Source of the DNA: Halichondria panicea
Taxonomy: Eukaryota; Porifera; Demospongiae; Suberitida; Halichondriidae
DNA length: 64,000 nucleotides
Direction of reading: 5' to 3'
NCBI RefSeq assembly: GCF_963675165.1
Contig: NC_087379.1
Location: 3,042,201-3,106,200, forward strand
This document shows positions 9,801 through 22,000 of the stretch, piece by piece. Position numbers and translations under genes: made by a program. Under the pieces are notes generated by a model. It did no database searches and was not told the DNA's origin. It saw nothing but the letters and a program-made list of their open reading frames with translations. Position 1 is the stretch's first letter, and every line of letters begins with the position of its first letter.

Positions 9801-12800
9801 CATAATTTGATCAAGTGTTCTAAGCGTTGCTGTGGAGACGTAATGTATACTTGTAGTCTTAACATGTCCGTACAAGGCCTTACACGATTAAGGTAAGGTG
9901 TGTGGTTCTGTGCAGGCAACCACTCAAAAGCTGTGCCAGAAACAACTGTTACCAAGTGCGTAGTTCCAAAACCATTGTTTAACAGCTCTCATAATCAATT
10001 TTCCTTGGCTCTTTTTGAATGCTCACAACTAAAGCCTATACAAAAATGTAATAACAATTCTTATGAATAATTGATGTCTCGATGCATACACTACAGATAT
10101 CATTACTTTGGACTGGGCATCAAACCGACGTCCCGCTACTATACTGCAGACTATCTGGAGAAACAGCACGGACAGGGGTGAGTGCATCGCCTTTGAGAGG
10201 TCATAATTATAAGACCAGTACTCTTTAATGTGGTGATATAGTGTACTGAGTAACTCCACTCAGAGGAGGTCTGACCTGCGTGCACAAATCACTACAAGTG
10301 CTAGTGTATTCCCTGAACGTTATCATGTGACCGCAATGACATCAATACACACTGAACTTGTAGTGCTTCGTGCATGCATGTCGGACCTCCTCTGAACTCA
10401 ACTCATACACTAACAAAATGGTACAATTACCATCGTTTTGTTGGTTAAAATTATGGGAGGCTCCTGTCATTAGTAGATTGTATTCTCTACACCTGTGTAA
10501 ATATGCCCCCCGTGCTAGAGCCCCTTGTTTTGGTGGCGTGTCTATTCTGCTAAATACACTGTACATGTATGTCTACATTCCACTGCAGTACATGTAGATC
10601 ACCCCACTCGTTATTAGGCTCAATTACATGTGTACGTATGACTATGTACACCATGATAATAGGAATCACGTTGAACGTTGTCCCACGAATTATAATACAC
10701 TGTGGTAAGGAAATGTCATAACTCATCACTCATCATCATAATTAGTAGTTGCTTGCTGCTCATTCGTGTGTGTCCTTTTACTAATTTCCTGTCGTCATTT
10801 CTCCCTCCACTAGGACCACACGGAAAGAAACAGAAGGCAAAAAGGTATCTAATGCATTGTACACGTATTGTATTTCTTTAACCCTGACTAGTATGAAGTA
10901 TATCAGTGCCTCAATGAATGTTATAACTATCTAGTCCTCTTTAGAGAGGCTCTCAATCATGAATTTACGCTGCCCACCCCACACCCCTCCCACACACACA
11001 CACACAGACGCATGCGTACTATGCAACTAAAGAGAAGCCAAGTGCTGTCCTGCCATCCTTCCCCAATGTTAACAGAATGGAGCTCCCCGCCTCCCTCTCC
11101 AGAGATAAATTGCATACCTTCATGGTCATGTACCGTGCTCATTGTCAGAGGATACTGGACAGTGTGGTCAGAGCCACCTTTAATGAGGTGAGTTGCTCTG
11201 GTCATTCATTCTGTGGAGGTCAGAAATTTGGTTCCTAAGGTTGGCACAGTTATTTAAAAACTTGGCTTTGACATAATTATTGAATACTCTATACTCAGGT
11301 TATGGTCCCTCAAAGTTAGCTACAGTACACATGTTGTACATGTACTGTTGATAACTTTGAGCCTGTGTGATGGTAACCCAAGTAGCAGTGGTGACCATAA
11401 ATATGTAATATTAGTATATATATGCACACACTGAGTTGAGCCTGTGTGATGGTACAGTAGCAACCCAAGTAGCAGTGGTGACCATAATATTGTAATATAT
11501 ATTATGCACATACTGAGTACAGTACACATGTACATGCAGCTTACGTGCCTGGTAATCACAACCGAATGATCTCACTGCACAGGTTGTAACATGAGTTACC
11601 CACTGTGCAGTGACTCATGCTGACCACCTACTCAATAGCACTGAATACCCCTACCATTCCTTAGCAACAGGCAATCCCGCCCACTCTGTTTGGGTTACTC
11701 CTGTACCACCATGCATCAACTGTACCACGTAGATACCACATTACATACAGTTGTAGAAGACATACAGTATCCCTAACCGCCTGATCGGGTCAATAAGTGA
11801 AGGAAGACAATAAAACACTTACCTTTGCTACTCTCTCTTATATATCGTACATGGGATAGTCCTTGCCTATACTGTATTTATAAATTACTTACGTGTATGT
11901 ACATACATGTATATGTCAGCATACTGACCTTATCTCACACACATACAACACACACAGGTCCAGAACTTCCTGTACCACTTTTGGCAGGGCATGCCCTCTC
12001 ATCTACACCCCATCCTGGCCACGGACATCGTCACTGACCTCATTGCAGTCTGTGACACCATTCTCTACAAGGCCATCTCTAATGTCTACATCACAACACC
12101 ACTGCAGTCCATCCCGGAAAAGTATGTGTCAATCAAATGATAGTGTACGCTGTAACTTTGTGTAACTTTGTGCACCCTCTGACAGTACAATGGTCCTTTC
12201 ATTTGTTGAGTCCAGATTAACTACTTTCATGTAATTATAGAGTACACTGTAGTCATGACAACCTTGTAATTCTTTAAGTACTTTTAGTAGGCACATATTT
12301 TAGTCATAATTATGAGTAACGAAGACTAAAATGCTAAATGGTCATCTGGTACTACTCCTCACTCCTGTAGTGTTGCTCAGGAGGTCCACCATTTTTCGGG
12401 TAACCTGAGGGAATCACTGGAGGCCGCACTCAAAGGGCTACCAGACTCACTCAAGGAAGTCAAGTATCAGAGTGAGTCAGTCCACCAGCTCTCTGTTTTG
12501 ATAGGATACAGTGTAGCTGTATTTGATAGAATAGCTATATTTGATACATGTAGAATAGCTGTATCTTTGTTTTAATTCTCTCTCTTTCCCGATACTCGTT
12601 GTAATACTGCTCGTACACCCTTTAGCACACACTCTTATTTGCATGGTGTTCATGATTATTATTGACTGCACTTTATGGACATGTACATGTACCCATGTAG
12701 TTGTACATTACGTCTATGTATTATCTGGCTACTGCTGTTAACGGGTGCATTGTTCTCCCTCAGTTGCTGCAGTGTTCAAGAAGAGCCTACAGAGACAGCA

Positions 12801-15800
12801 CTCTCTAATGCACCTGGCAGATGTGAGTTTTGTGATATTATATACGAGTGAAGAGTGAGGTTGTGGCTTTATTTTTGCAGTGATTAGATAATTGGGTCAA
12901 AGGGATTAAAATGCCCAGACCTACTGTTAATACACACCTGTGTAAACATTACTGCGTGCAGTGCTAGGGTTGCCATAGACCCCATGCTGCAGTTTTATGT
13001 ATGTGACTAAACAGAGAGGCTAGACACGCGTCATCAATGATCACGTTAACCCACTTAAAATTGCCTAGCAATGCGTACTGTCAGCGAAATATAACTCCAG
13101 GCTGTTATTTGGCTGTATATTTTAATGCAGTACAGGTTTGTGGGAATCAATCATCTCTATGTTTGTGTTGTCTCAGGCCACCCGTAATGCTCTCCATGGT
13201 GATGACCCCCTGGACCAGTTGGCCGAGGACTTTGCTGCTTTAGACATTGAGAACATTCTGACTCAAACTCTCTTTGCAGTACAGCCTCTCAGTCTGTCTG
13301 ATCGATGTGCCCTCATGGTGCCTGAGTGTGAGTGTGTCTGTGTCTGTGTGTGTGGTGGGGTATGATGTGAGCATTTCATACATTGGTGCTTGAGAGCGTT
13401 AGTGTTCAGTGACTGTGTGTGGTGGATACATTACATTGTATAGGATTTGGATGACAATTAGAGATAATGGTGCTGGCACAAGTATAAAATTATACATGTA
13501 TAGATCCATGTACATGTATATGTGTACGTAGGTGAATGTATTCCCTAAGACCTTGTGTTCTGGAAGAATACAGTTATATCAATGTGTGTCTACGTTTGTG
13601 TATTCCCAGTGATCTGCTAATACCATACTTATGTTCCCCTCCCAGTTCTGGAAGAGTTCAGTGGTGTGCTGTCAGAACAGAAGACCAGTGTGGAGGACTT
13701 TATTGTCTGGGTGGAGAAGGTGGTCGACCATTGCATCAGCAAAGTGAGCAATAATTATAATTGCTGTTTAAAGCATACTTACACTAATAGTCAATTGTCG
13801 TAGTTAATGGTGCAACAAGTTGGGGCGAGTTTCAATCCCTAGCTGTACGTAGTATCATTATTTTCATACCTCTGATGCGTTGTACAAATGTACTGTTATC
13901 CCCTTCCCACGTACACACACAGGAAGAGAGTGCTGCGAGACGGAGGGAGCTCAGTCGAACGTTTCTCTTCACCTGGAAGTTCTTCACCTCCAAGATAGTT
14001 AGGGAGCTCACACTGATGAGTGCACCCAGCTTTGGTAAGTTGAGTGTGTCAAATTCTAACTGCAAGTATCAAGTATAGTGTGCTTGATGTCTGAGGGGAT
14101 GTCTGAGGGTTTCTCATTTATATTTATGTGTTGACGTTCCTTCTTTTTAACATTGTACTACAAAAATATATCATACGTACATTATGTAATTACAGCAACC
14201 ATACACTGTGCATATAATTATAGTGCCTATAGTACCACACAAGTATACTCTGTATACACATGTACATGTATGACGTTATGTACACCTCATGTTTACTCAG
14301 TTCCCTCTATATAGGGACGTTTCATCTGATCCACACGCTGATAGAGGACTATATAGTACACACACTGGAGTCACTCATGGAAGCAGAAAAGGAGAACGAG
14401 TTCACTCAAAGGATACAAATGCTACAGTTAGGTACGTATTACTTTGGTAAAGATCACTTTGTAAAAAAATGCATTTTACATGTACCGTAGTTAACTGTCA
14501 AACTGCCCGCCTTACTTTTACCTCCTGTAGAGGCCTAGATCGCAATTGTAGAAGCGCCTACTGTTGCGCATGCGTACAATTGGGTCAAAGGTCACTGTGC
14601 AGCTATTAAATAGCTAGCTACATGTAGCTCACAAACAAGACTTAATAGTACTCCTGCGTTTCATAGAAAGTACCAGCATAACTCTCTTGGATGGGTGCTT
14701 GCACGGTTCAGTAGCCACATAATCAAATATTTGCCCACCCCTTGTTTATATTAGTCAATCAAAACCGGTGGGCGGTTCGACGGTTAAGTACGGTACATGT
14801 AAGTATACCCCATAGTGCATCCTCAGCTGTGTTTTGTTTTTACCCATTCCCCCCACTACAGATACTCCCGCGCCTGAGGTGAGTGGGAACAATACAAAGA
14901 GCACCTCCCTCCAGCCATCTTCGAGCTCAGACATCCCCCTCATAGCTGAACCACCTTCACCCTTCAACTTCACTCCCAATCTAACTTCGCATTCAAGAAG
15001 AAGCAGTGTGGATATCACTACCACCCCTGAGCAATCGTTTGTCAACATTCTCTCACCGACTCTCGAGCCTATGCAGACTGAAAGCATTCTACAACGATCT
15101 TCCAACACGTCTTTGTCTAGTTTACAACAAACGGGGAGAGGGGATGCACAGGCTGAGACTAACACACTTCAGGGGCTGATAACCTCTCATGGAATTGGTG
15201 CTTATAGTATGCCTACTTCACAAGGAGGCTTGATTCAAAGACGATTGCATCAGGGTATGTCTAACAACTCAACCACTGCGGCTAGCTCTGCTGTGCAGAT
15301 TCAAGAAATTCACTCGACTACTTCAATGGGATTCACTAGAAACCAAGATCATTCGCTACCACTGAATTTTGTACAGTCACATGGCCACCCGGCAAACATT
15401 GGTACTTTTACTTTACCTCCACTCACACTCCCACCGCACCTACAGACAGAGCACTCCCTCGCATTTGACTCTGCACCACATAGTATGAATGGCTTGCTTG
15501 GTGAATCTTCAAATCAACTAAGAAATCTCCACGTGCTAAATGCTTCCCAAAAAAATTCGGTATCGTCCTCCCACAGTGAACCAAGAACTTCCAACCACCC
15601 TGGAGTTGTACCACCAATGCCAGTATCTCTAGCACACATGGCTGCCTCTGGAAACCTACCTGGTGGGATACCGAATCCATCAAGTTTACCACTCTTTCCA
15701 GGGATGCCCAGTATGTACCCTTATCCGTATCCAACGTCCCTGCCGTCACTTCCGTCGCACATACCTAGCAGTAATATGCCCCCCTTTCCCCCTCAAGGCC

Positions 15801-15880
15801 TGGTGTCGAGGTATCCAGCTCCATACGTCACGCCGCCACTCTATGGGAACTCACAACCGCCAATCATGAATAGAAGATGA
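6869..15880 (+). CDS. RFX4/6-like: RFX-family winged-helix transcription factor, RFX4/6 type, 14 exons, 813 aa
   Basis: Exons 6869-6944, 7672-7738, 8085-8270, 10097-10177, 10814-10844, 11008-11187, 11958-12121, 12371-12471, 12764-12822, 13177-13327, 13646-13743, 13923-14034, 14315-14431 and 14862-15880 join in frame. The DNA-binding domain (about residues 44-125) contains [38 protein letters not shown] and YHYFGLGIK, the RFX winged helix that binds X-box motifs. It is followed by the conserved dimerisation region ([39 protein letters not shown]). The wording FGKIIRQQ and [12 protein letters not shown] is closest to vertebrate RFX4 and RFX6. The last exon is a 339-codon Pro/Ser-rich tail ending NRR. 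RFX proteins control ciliogenesis and cell-type programmes. The start Met is chosen by phase and lacks independent proof. Confidence 0.9.
7591..7671. repeat. CA/CG microsatellite abutting a splice acceptor
   Basis: A run of (CA)n with a (CGCA)n core extends right up to the CACACAG acceptor of RFX exon 2. The acceptor is therefore built from the microsatellite itself. Length variation here could affect splicing. Confidence 0.8.
8895..9890. repeat. Two diverged copies of a dispersed repeat in RFX intron 3
   Basis: The stretches around 8895-9035 and 9781-9890 share, in order, GGTCACAACATAATG, a GTTGCTGTGG block, GTAATGTATAC and TTGTAGTCTTAACAT. They are diverged direct copies about 890 bp apart. 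No terminal repeats or target duplications are evident. Confidence 0.5.
10261..10394. mobile_element. MITE family D, copy 2
   Basis: The ends CAGAGGAGGT and its inverted copy enclose 134 bp. The flanks AACTCCACT and AACTCAACT match at 8 of 9 positions, consistent with an aged 9-bp target duplication. It lies in intron 4 of the RFX gene. Confidence 0.75.
11346..11520. repeat. Tandem duplication of about 90 bp in RFX intron
   Basis: The block GAGCCTGTGTGATGGTA...CAGTGGTGACCATAA...CACATACTGAG occurs twice in direct orientation with small indels, including an inserted CAGTAG. It lies between RFX exons 6 and 7. Confidence 0.75.
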
Positions 15881-16198
15881 GAACGATGATGATGTTTCAA
15901 TTTTTTTTTGTATTTTTCCAAATTTGAATAGCTTGTTTTCTTATACTATTACTAGTTCACATGCACAGACTATTGAGCTATATAACGTGGCAAAATGTTG
16001 ATCATTTGCTTTGAGTTGTTCAAAAACATTCTGATTCCAAAAAATTGTTGGGAATAACAGTGTAAAATAATATATATTCGTGAATACTCACAGCTAGATA
16101 ATGTCATCACTGTAATGTTAGCTATCAAGTACAAGTCTTGAAGAATAAATAGATACACTACAGTAGGCTATAGTTATAAATAATTATTATAGTCTAGA
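15881..16198. terminator. Convergent 3' ends of RFX (+) and death-domain gene (-)
   Basis: 318 bp separate the two stop codons. An AATAAA at 16144-16149 on the plus strand could serve as the RFX polyadenylation signal. The 3' UTRs probably overlap or nearly so, which would allow antisense pairing of the transcripts. Confidence 0.45.
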
Positions 16199-18891
16199 TC
16201 AGGATTCGTCCTTATAGTTACTGCCAAAGTTAGTGGTGATCTTTAGGATTAATGGTTCCTCTCCAACTTTCTTCAGTGTCCTCACCAGCTTTTCTAAACA
16301 CGGGACACCAGCTCTCTTGGACCACAGTCTGAAGAGATACGTGTAAATCAGTACAATATTATAATTATATAATAGTCGATCGAAATAATTATGACATGCA
16401 GTTAGTCATAATGGGAAATCGAAATCTTCAAAATAATACTAAGATGCCCAAAACAGCTATAGTCCAATGTTTTGGTTGTTACTGTATAGTAGTGCTAGAA
16501 ATAATTACATATAATTTAATTATATATAATTATAATTATGCAAGCATAAAACTACGTATTTTCGCCAAAGACTACAAAAACTGTATGAGATATTAAATTA
16601 TTATACTCCCTCAATTAAACGCCGGGATTTCGATTGTATATATACAAGCCTCAAATAAATAATTGTGTGATACAAAAGAATGCGATATGATAGCCACTTG
16701 CATAAATAGCATTAGTTAGTATCACGCCAGTTGGGCGGAGCTCAATCCTGGACGCCCACGTAGTGTTGTTGGGATCACTGCCACGTCAGGGCAGACATTT
16801 TGCAGCCCAATCAGATTGCAGCGTTCAAGCTAACGCTGAAACTCAGAATAAGCCAGTAAAGTGTAATTCTCTCAGTCAATCAAAAGCTTAAGCCAGGAAC
16901 ACGCCAAGTCAAGTACAGCCATAATTAACGTATTCTGAAAGCTTAGAGAGACCTTTCAAATAATGTGTTTAATTAGTTAACATTGACTCTTGCAGTAATA
17001 TTATATTCTAATAGCTAGCGTTGCGGGTAGGGGTTGGTATATAGCTAGCATAATTTTGAGCATAACTGATAGGTACAACTTTTGGGAATTATGCTGGCAT
17101 AATATGCACAAAAATAATAGGCAAGTTTTACAGAAATGCAGGTCAGTACGAGACATAGTATAAACATTTGGAAGTACTGCATGGTTAATTATCTCCTTGG
17201 CAATCCATATCGTGTATAGTTATAGTCATGTGGAAATTATGATGTTATACTTGTGGACGACATGGGGGTCTATGTTGTGCTTTAGGTACAATGTGGGAAT
17301 AATAGAAAGGCAATTTGTAGGCTTTTTACTTGAGCATAAAAGAATAGCATAATAGGTAATATCTCGAACATAATATACCAACCCCTAGTTGCGGGATACC
17401 GCCCACTTATGATTATAATCATATTCATAACTACACCCTATAAGTACTGGTGGCACAAATCCTACATGGCAGTGGTTCCCAACCGTATACGTGAGCGTCT
17501 AGGGTTGAGCTCCGGCCATTTCGTATCACGCACTAATTTCTAGCACTTTGGTATAATTTTATAGCTACAATTATTATACCTCAGGATATGTTCTATCCTG
17601 TTTTCTCCGTTAACCTCATCATCAGATACTCCCAGCTCTAGTGCAAATGACTGCCAGTCAGCAATTGTGCTCAAGTCACCTGCAAAACTGGCTGGGTCCT
17701 CGAGTTTAGTGCACACCAATTTGCCTACATAATCAGATTATACATGCATGGGATAGTACTGATAAAATATATGTACCATATTGATAGTACAGTGGAACCT
17801 CCTAACGACCACCTCCGAAGAGCAACCACATGCTATAAAACGGCCAAGAGCTCAGCTCTGGTAAAGCAACCTCTCAGAAACGGCCATCTCTCTACTCTAT
17901 ATAACGAGCAGCTTTTTCTAATCCCCAATCAGTTAGCAATGGAAAAATACAGAACGGACAGCCACACCGCACAATCGTGAAAACCTAGCTGTAGCTTGTC
18001 TACAGCCTTTCAAAACTTGTATGAACTAGAGAAGCAGTTAGCATAAGCTCCATGATTAATTTACAGCAGGAATTGACTCATAGAGCATACATGTGGCTGG
18101 CAATCGAAACCTCACAACGAAGACCACCTCTCTATAACGGCCAAAAGGCTGTTCCCCAGTTCATAGAAAATTGAATAATTATGCATGGAACAAGTAATTA
18201 AAGGGCTAATATTAAACTATAATTATAGCGAGTGCACACTCCGAGTCTCAGCCAAATACTGACGTACCAGTGAATATTTCTGGAGGCAGGATAAAGAAAA
18301 AGAGGGCCCAAAACAGTAGTGAGGTACCAGCTACTCCAAGCACACAAGGCATCAGTCCTTTCAACACCCCAGGTTCAGGTTTTTCCCTCTTCCCTTCATC
18401 TTCTCTGTTCTCACCACCTGCATGGACATATAATCATATTAAGTAATCGTTACGAACATCTCCACAAGCACTCTCTCAATTGCGGCACATGTTGATCTAG
18501 GTTTCACCCCAGACTAACAAACTTACTTTTGCTAAATTTTGTCTTTCTTTTGTGAGCTTCTGCATAGAAAATGAGTGCGTTTATTAAGTCATATGACTGC
18601 CCATAGTGGATCTAGTTAGCTGGTATTGTAGCACATTTATAGTCTAGCTACAAAATCTTAGCTAGATCTACACTTGAAAAACAGAGTGCTGAATGTTTGT
18701 ACATATTGATGAAATAATTTTATCTCTCAATGGAAAGGGTTGTACAGAAGGCCGAAGGCACATGTGGCCAGTTGTACTCCTCCCCAACAAATGAGACAAA
18801 CAACAAGAACAACAAATAACCACAACAATACATAGAGTGAGACCTTACCTGAAGATGCCATTCCTATTCCCAGTGTGCAGGTTGAAGACAT
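16199..18891 (-). CDS. Small single-pass membrane protein with cytoplasmic death domain, 5 exons, 166 aa
   Basis: Exons 18849-18891, 18527-18559, 18268-18417, 17580-17724 and 16199-16328 join in frame with matching phases. Residues 1-45 are short and charged, with no signal peptide. Residues about 47-69 (GLMPCVLGVAGTSLLFWALF...) form one membrane segment. Residues about 78-155 read as a death domain: LVCTKLEDPASFAGDLS, DWQSFALELGV, ENRIEHILRLWSKR, VPCLEKLVRTLKKVGEEPLI. Death domains recruit partners in apoptosis and NF-kB signalling by homotypic pairing. An almost absent extracellular part is unusual; most membrane death-domain proteins are receptors with a ligand-binding ectodomain. An unseen upstream exon is possible, but the annexin start lies only 183 bp away. 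Introns hold a hAT-like and a pogo-like element. Confidence 0.75.
17028..17387. mobile_element. hAT-like MITE family B, complete copy (8-bp TSD GTTGCGGG)
   Basis: Ends TAGGGGTTGG and CCAACCCCTA are inverted. They are flanked by the perfect 8-bp duplication GTTGCGGG at 17020-17027 and 17388-17395. Eight-base duplications and TAGGG-type ends fit the hAT superfamily. It lies in intron 4 of the death-domain gene. The related copy at 2162-2594 carries a nested hairpin. Confidence 0.85.
17790..18165. mobile_element. pogo-like element fragment (left end CAGTGGAACCTC)
   Basis: The left end CAGTGGAACCTCCTAACGACC and internal ACCACCTC and ATAACGGCCA blocks resemble pogo-group MITEs. The expected inverted right end is missing, so the copy appears truncated. 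It lies in intron 3 of the death-domain gene. Confidence 0.5.
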
Positions 18892-19074
18892 GGAAAATTA
18901 ATCATGGATATGGGGTGGTAAAAAGCCTGCAAACAAAAGGGGGGTGGACCTCTGGGGGTGGATCTTGTACACCGCGGCTCTGTATCGAGGTGGTTCCCGA
19001 GAACAAGGTGTGGCTGTATAATTACCAAGGACACTGGCTGTACAGAGACATAGCTGCTAGAGAGCGAGCTTGTG
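18892..19074. promoter_or_regulatory. Short divergent promoter between death-domain gene (-) and annexin (+)
   Basis: Only 183 bp separate the two inferred start codons, which point apart. The stretch contains GGGGTGG and CCGCGG-like GC-rich bits but no certain element. Sharing of one bidirectional promoter is likely if both starts are right. Confidence 0.4.
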
Positions 19075-22000
19075 ATGTCCTACCCTGGCTATCCCCCAGC
19101 CCCAGGTGGATACCCACCCCAGCCTGGCTACCCACCACAGGGAGGCAGTCCTTACCCCCCTGGACCTCCTGCTGGTCCTGGGAAGGTAGGTTTTTTGTAT
19201 GTTTTTATAGCAAGGTGAGATACATCTGAGAATAAAATTGAGAGGGCACTGGGTTGTCTATGGCTATTGGTTATCAGTTACTACTAAATGGAGGTAAAAA
19301 TGTAGCCACCTAGCCCCAATTCCAACCTGAAACGTACTTTTTAAGTGGCCTAGAATTAAGACTAGTGGAGTAACCTCGAGCGACCTTCAGTTATTTAAGG
19401 TGAAGTAAAAGGTGTGACGTCGTATGACGTCACATGCTCCTTTACAGTAAAAGCAAACCTCCTTGGTTTCGTAATTACTACATTAAATACAGTATCCTCT
19501 CCCGTGCAGCCATGGGTACCAGGTGGTCCTTCCCCTGGTCAGAGTAGTGGTGGTATCGGATTTAACATGCCCTCCCACCAGAGTGCCCTCTCTACTGGCT
19601 ACCCCCCCACACCGCAAGGTACATGCACACCTAGCAAGAGAAAACTTTTAATTTTTAGACTTCCTTCAGGATCAGATCGTGTGTGTATGGCTGTTTTGCA
19701 AACAAATTAATGTCTATTTAAATATTCAGTTCCAGTAATAATTTAATTATACATTCAGCAATATTAAGTCATGCCAAAATAGGTGGATTTTCAGGATCAT
19801 ACCACCCCCCTGGCCCCCCACAACCATCGTACCCCCCTGTTGCTGGTCGACCTGGGTACCCCCCCGGACCTCCTGCCTCAACTGGGTACCCCCCCGGACC
19901 CCCCGCCTCAACTGGATACCCCCCCGGACCTCCCGCCTCAACTGGGTACCCTCCCGGACCCCCTGCCTCAACTGGGTACCCCCCCGGACCTCCTGCCTCA
20001 ACCGGGTACCCCTCTGGACCTCCAACCTCTACCAATTATCCCCCAGGTCCCCCAGGCTCATCGTACCCCCCTGGTCCACCGTCCTATCCCCCTGGAGGTG
20101 GGTATACCCCCCAATACGGGACTGGACCCACCCCCTTACAACAGACACCTCGAGGCTACTCAGTGAGTATACAGGCATATACATTTTTTGTACTAAACAG
20201 TGCATACGTGTACATAGTTTGCACTAGTCTACACATGCGTGTAATTATATAGCAGTGTGGATTTACTAATTAAATTTAGTGTGTGTACAAGTTCACTGTA
20301 TACTTTATAATGTGTAACAGAAGCTCAAATCTTTTATGCTCTGTCATTTATGCTCTTAGAAACGACAGTACGTTGGATATAATAATTACGAAACAACAAC
20401 CATTATTATGTACACCTGCATGTATTGAATATCATAGTCTTTGTCCCCCTCCCCTGCAGACTGCTCCCCCGCCAGTGCCCAGTGCCCACACCCACCGTGG
20501 CCCCACACGGCCAACTCCTCCCTCTGTGGCCAGTACCACACAAGCCATGGCTGCCATTAGTGTGAAGGTGTGTGTTCACACTTAATAGAGCATGTATTAG
20601 CTTTCCTTTCTGTTCAGTTGCCACCAGAAGTTTTTAGTAACGCTTTTTTGCCTGCTTCAGTGATGTGCTGTAGAATAACTGATAATTAATAAAGTATAGT
20701 GCTAGCTGTTAATTTATTTTGCAGGAGCCCAAGACTGAGGGTACAGTGAAGCCACATCGCTCCTTCGATGCAGAGAATGATGCTAGTGTTCTCAGGAAGG
20801 CAATGAAAGGGCTAGGTGTGTACACGACTATAATTATATGTGGTGTTTTAGTTTGTGAGTTCTATTTCTGTCCAAGTTTGATAATGAAAAGACTTTTGAG
20901 AAGACCGTTGAGTAATTGTGTAAGTGAACTTACCAACTACATTGCATAATTATTACTATGGGGACAATGATTCTTTGATCCACTTCATATGTACTTCCTG
21001 TAGCTAGCAATCCACTTATTATCTGTGTCCCTCCATTTGCAGGTACTGACGAGAAGGCCATTATCAGTGTGCTGGCCCACCGCTCAAACACTCAGCGTAT
21101 GGAGATTATAACAAAATTCAAATCCATGTATGGCAAAGTGAGTTGATTATAATTACATGTACGTATGCGTGTAGCTTAATTACTTCGGTACTTAAACCCA
21201 AAGTACGCTGGAGCAATTTTTAACCTCCATTTTTAGGTTGTTCTTTTCGGTACTTTTGCACTGTCCTTTGTATAAAAGAGAGGTAATCAATACAGTGCAA
21301 GGTACTTCATTGAAGATTCCACTATACATGTAGGTGCTTGTACACTCTAAATCATAACTGAGCTGTATCTATTAAAGTCGAGGTCATCGTTGTATTGCTC
21401 ATGGATGTTCTGTGTGTAGGATTTGGTCAGAGAACTGAAAAGTGAGCTCAGTGGGAATTTCGAGGACGCTGTTGTGGCACTATTGAAGACACCGTCCGAG
21501 TACGATGCCTTTGTGGTCAGGGAGGCTATCAAGGTAAGGATATTCTAAACTGCCAAGAGATTGCTTTCCCTTCCGTATTCTAGCATTTCATGATGGTTTC
21601 AAGCTATATATTAACTCATTGCTGGAAGATCATAGTGATGGGTGTGTGTGTTTATCAAAATGGTAGCCGTCACTGCCTGTAAGGGGTTGAATCAGAGGAG
21701 GTACGACACGCGTGCCTCAATTAGACAATTAGCCTCTGCAATAACATTGAGCGTGGGCGGATAATCGAGGCATAATTCTGCCCACGCTCAACGTTATTGC
21801 AGTGGCCGTCGTACCTCCTCTGGGATTAAATGGATTTTGGCCCGTCAGATCCAATGTGTAAAATGTACTGTGTACCTACTGTACATATAAGAGCTGCATG
21901 ATTTTCATTAACTAACCGATTAGGGAGTTGGGACCGATGAACATGCTCTTGTTGAGATCCTGTGCACACGAACAAATGAGCAGATACTTGCCGTGAAGGA

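Noticed and set aside
14755-15165. 136-codon minus ORF
   Set aside because: Antisense to the Pro/Ser-rich last exon of the RFX gene; composition is explained by that exon.
19747-20035. Two minus ORFs of Gly/Arg- or Gly/Pro-rich repeats
   Set aside because: Antisense of the annexin [10 protein letters not shown] minisatellite.
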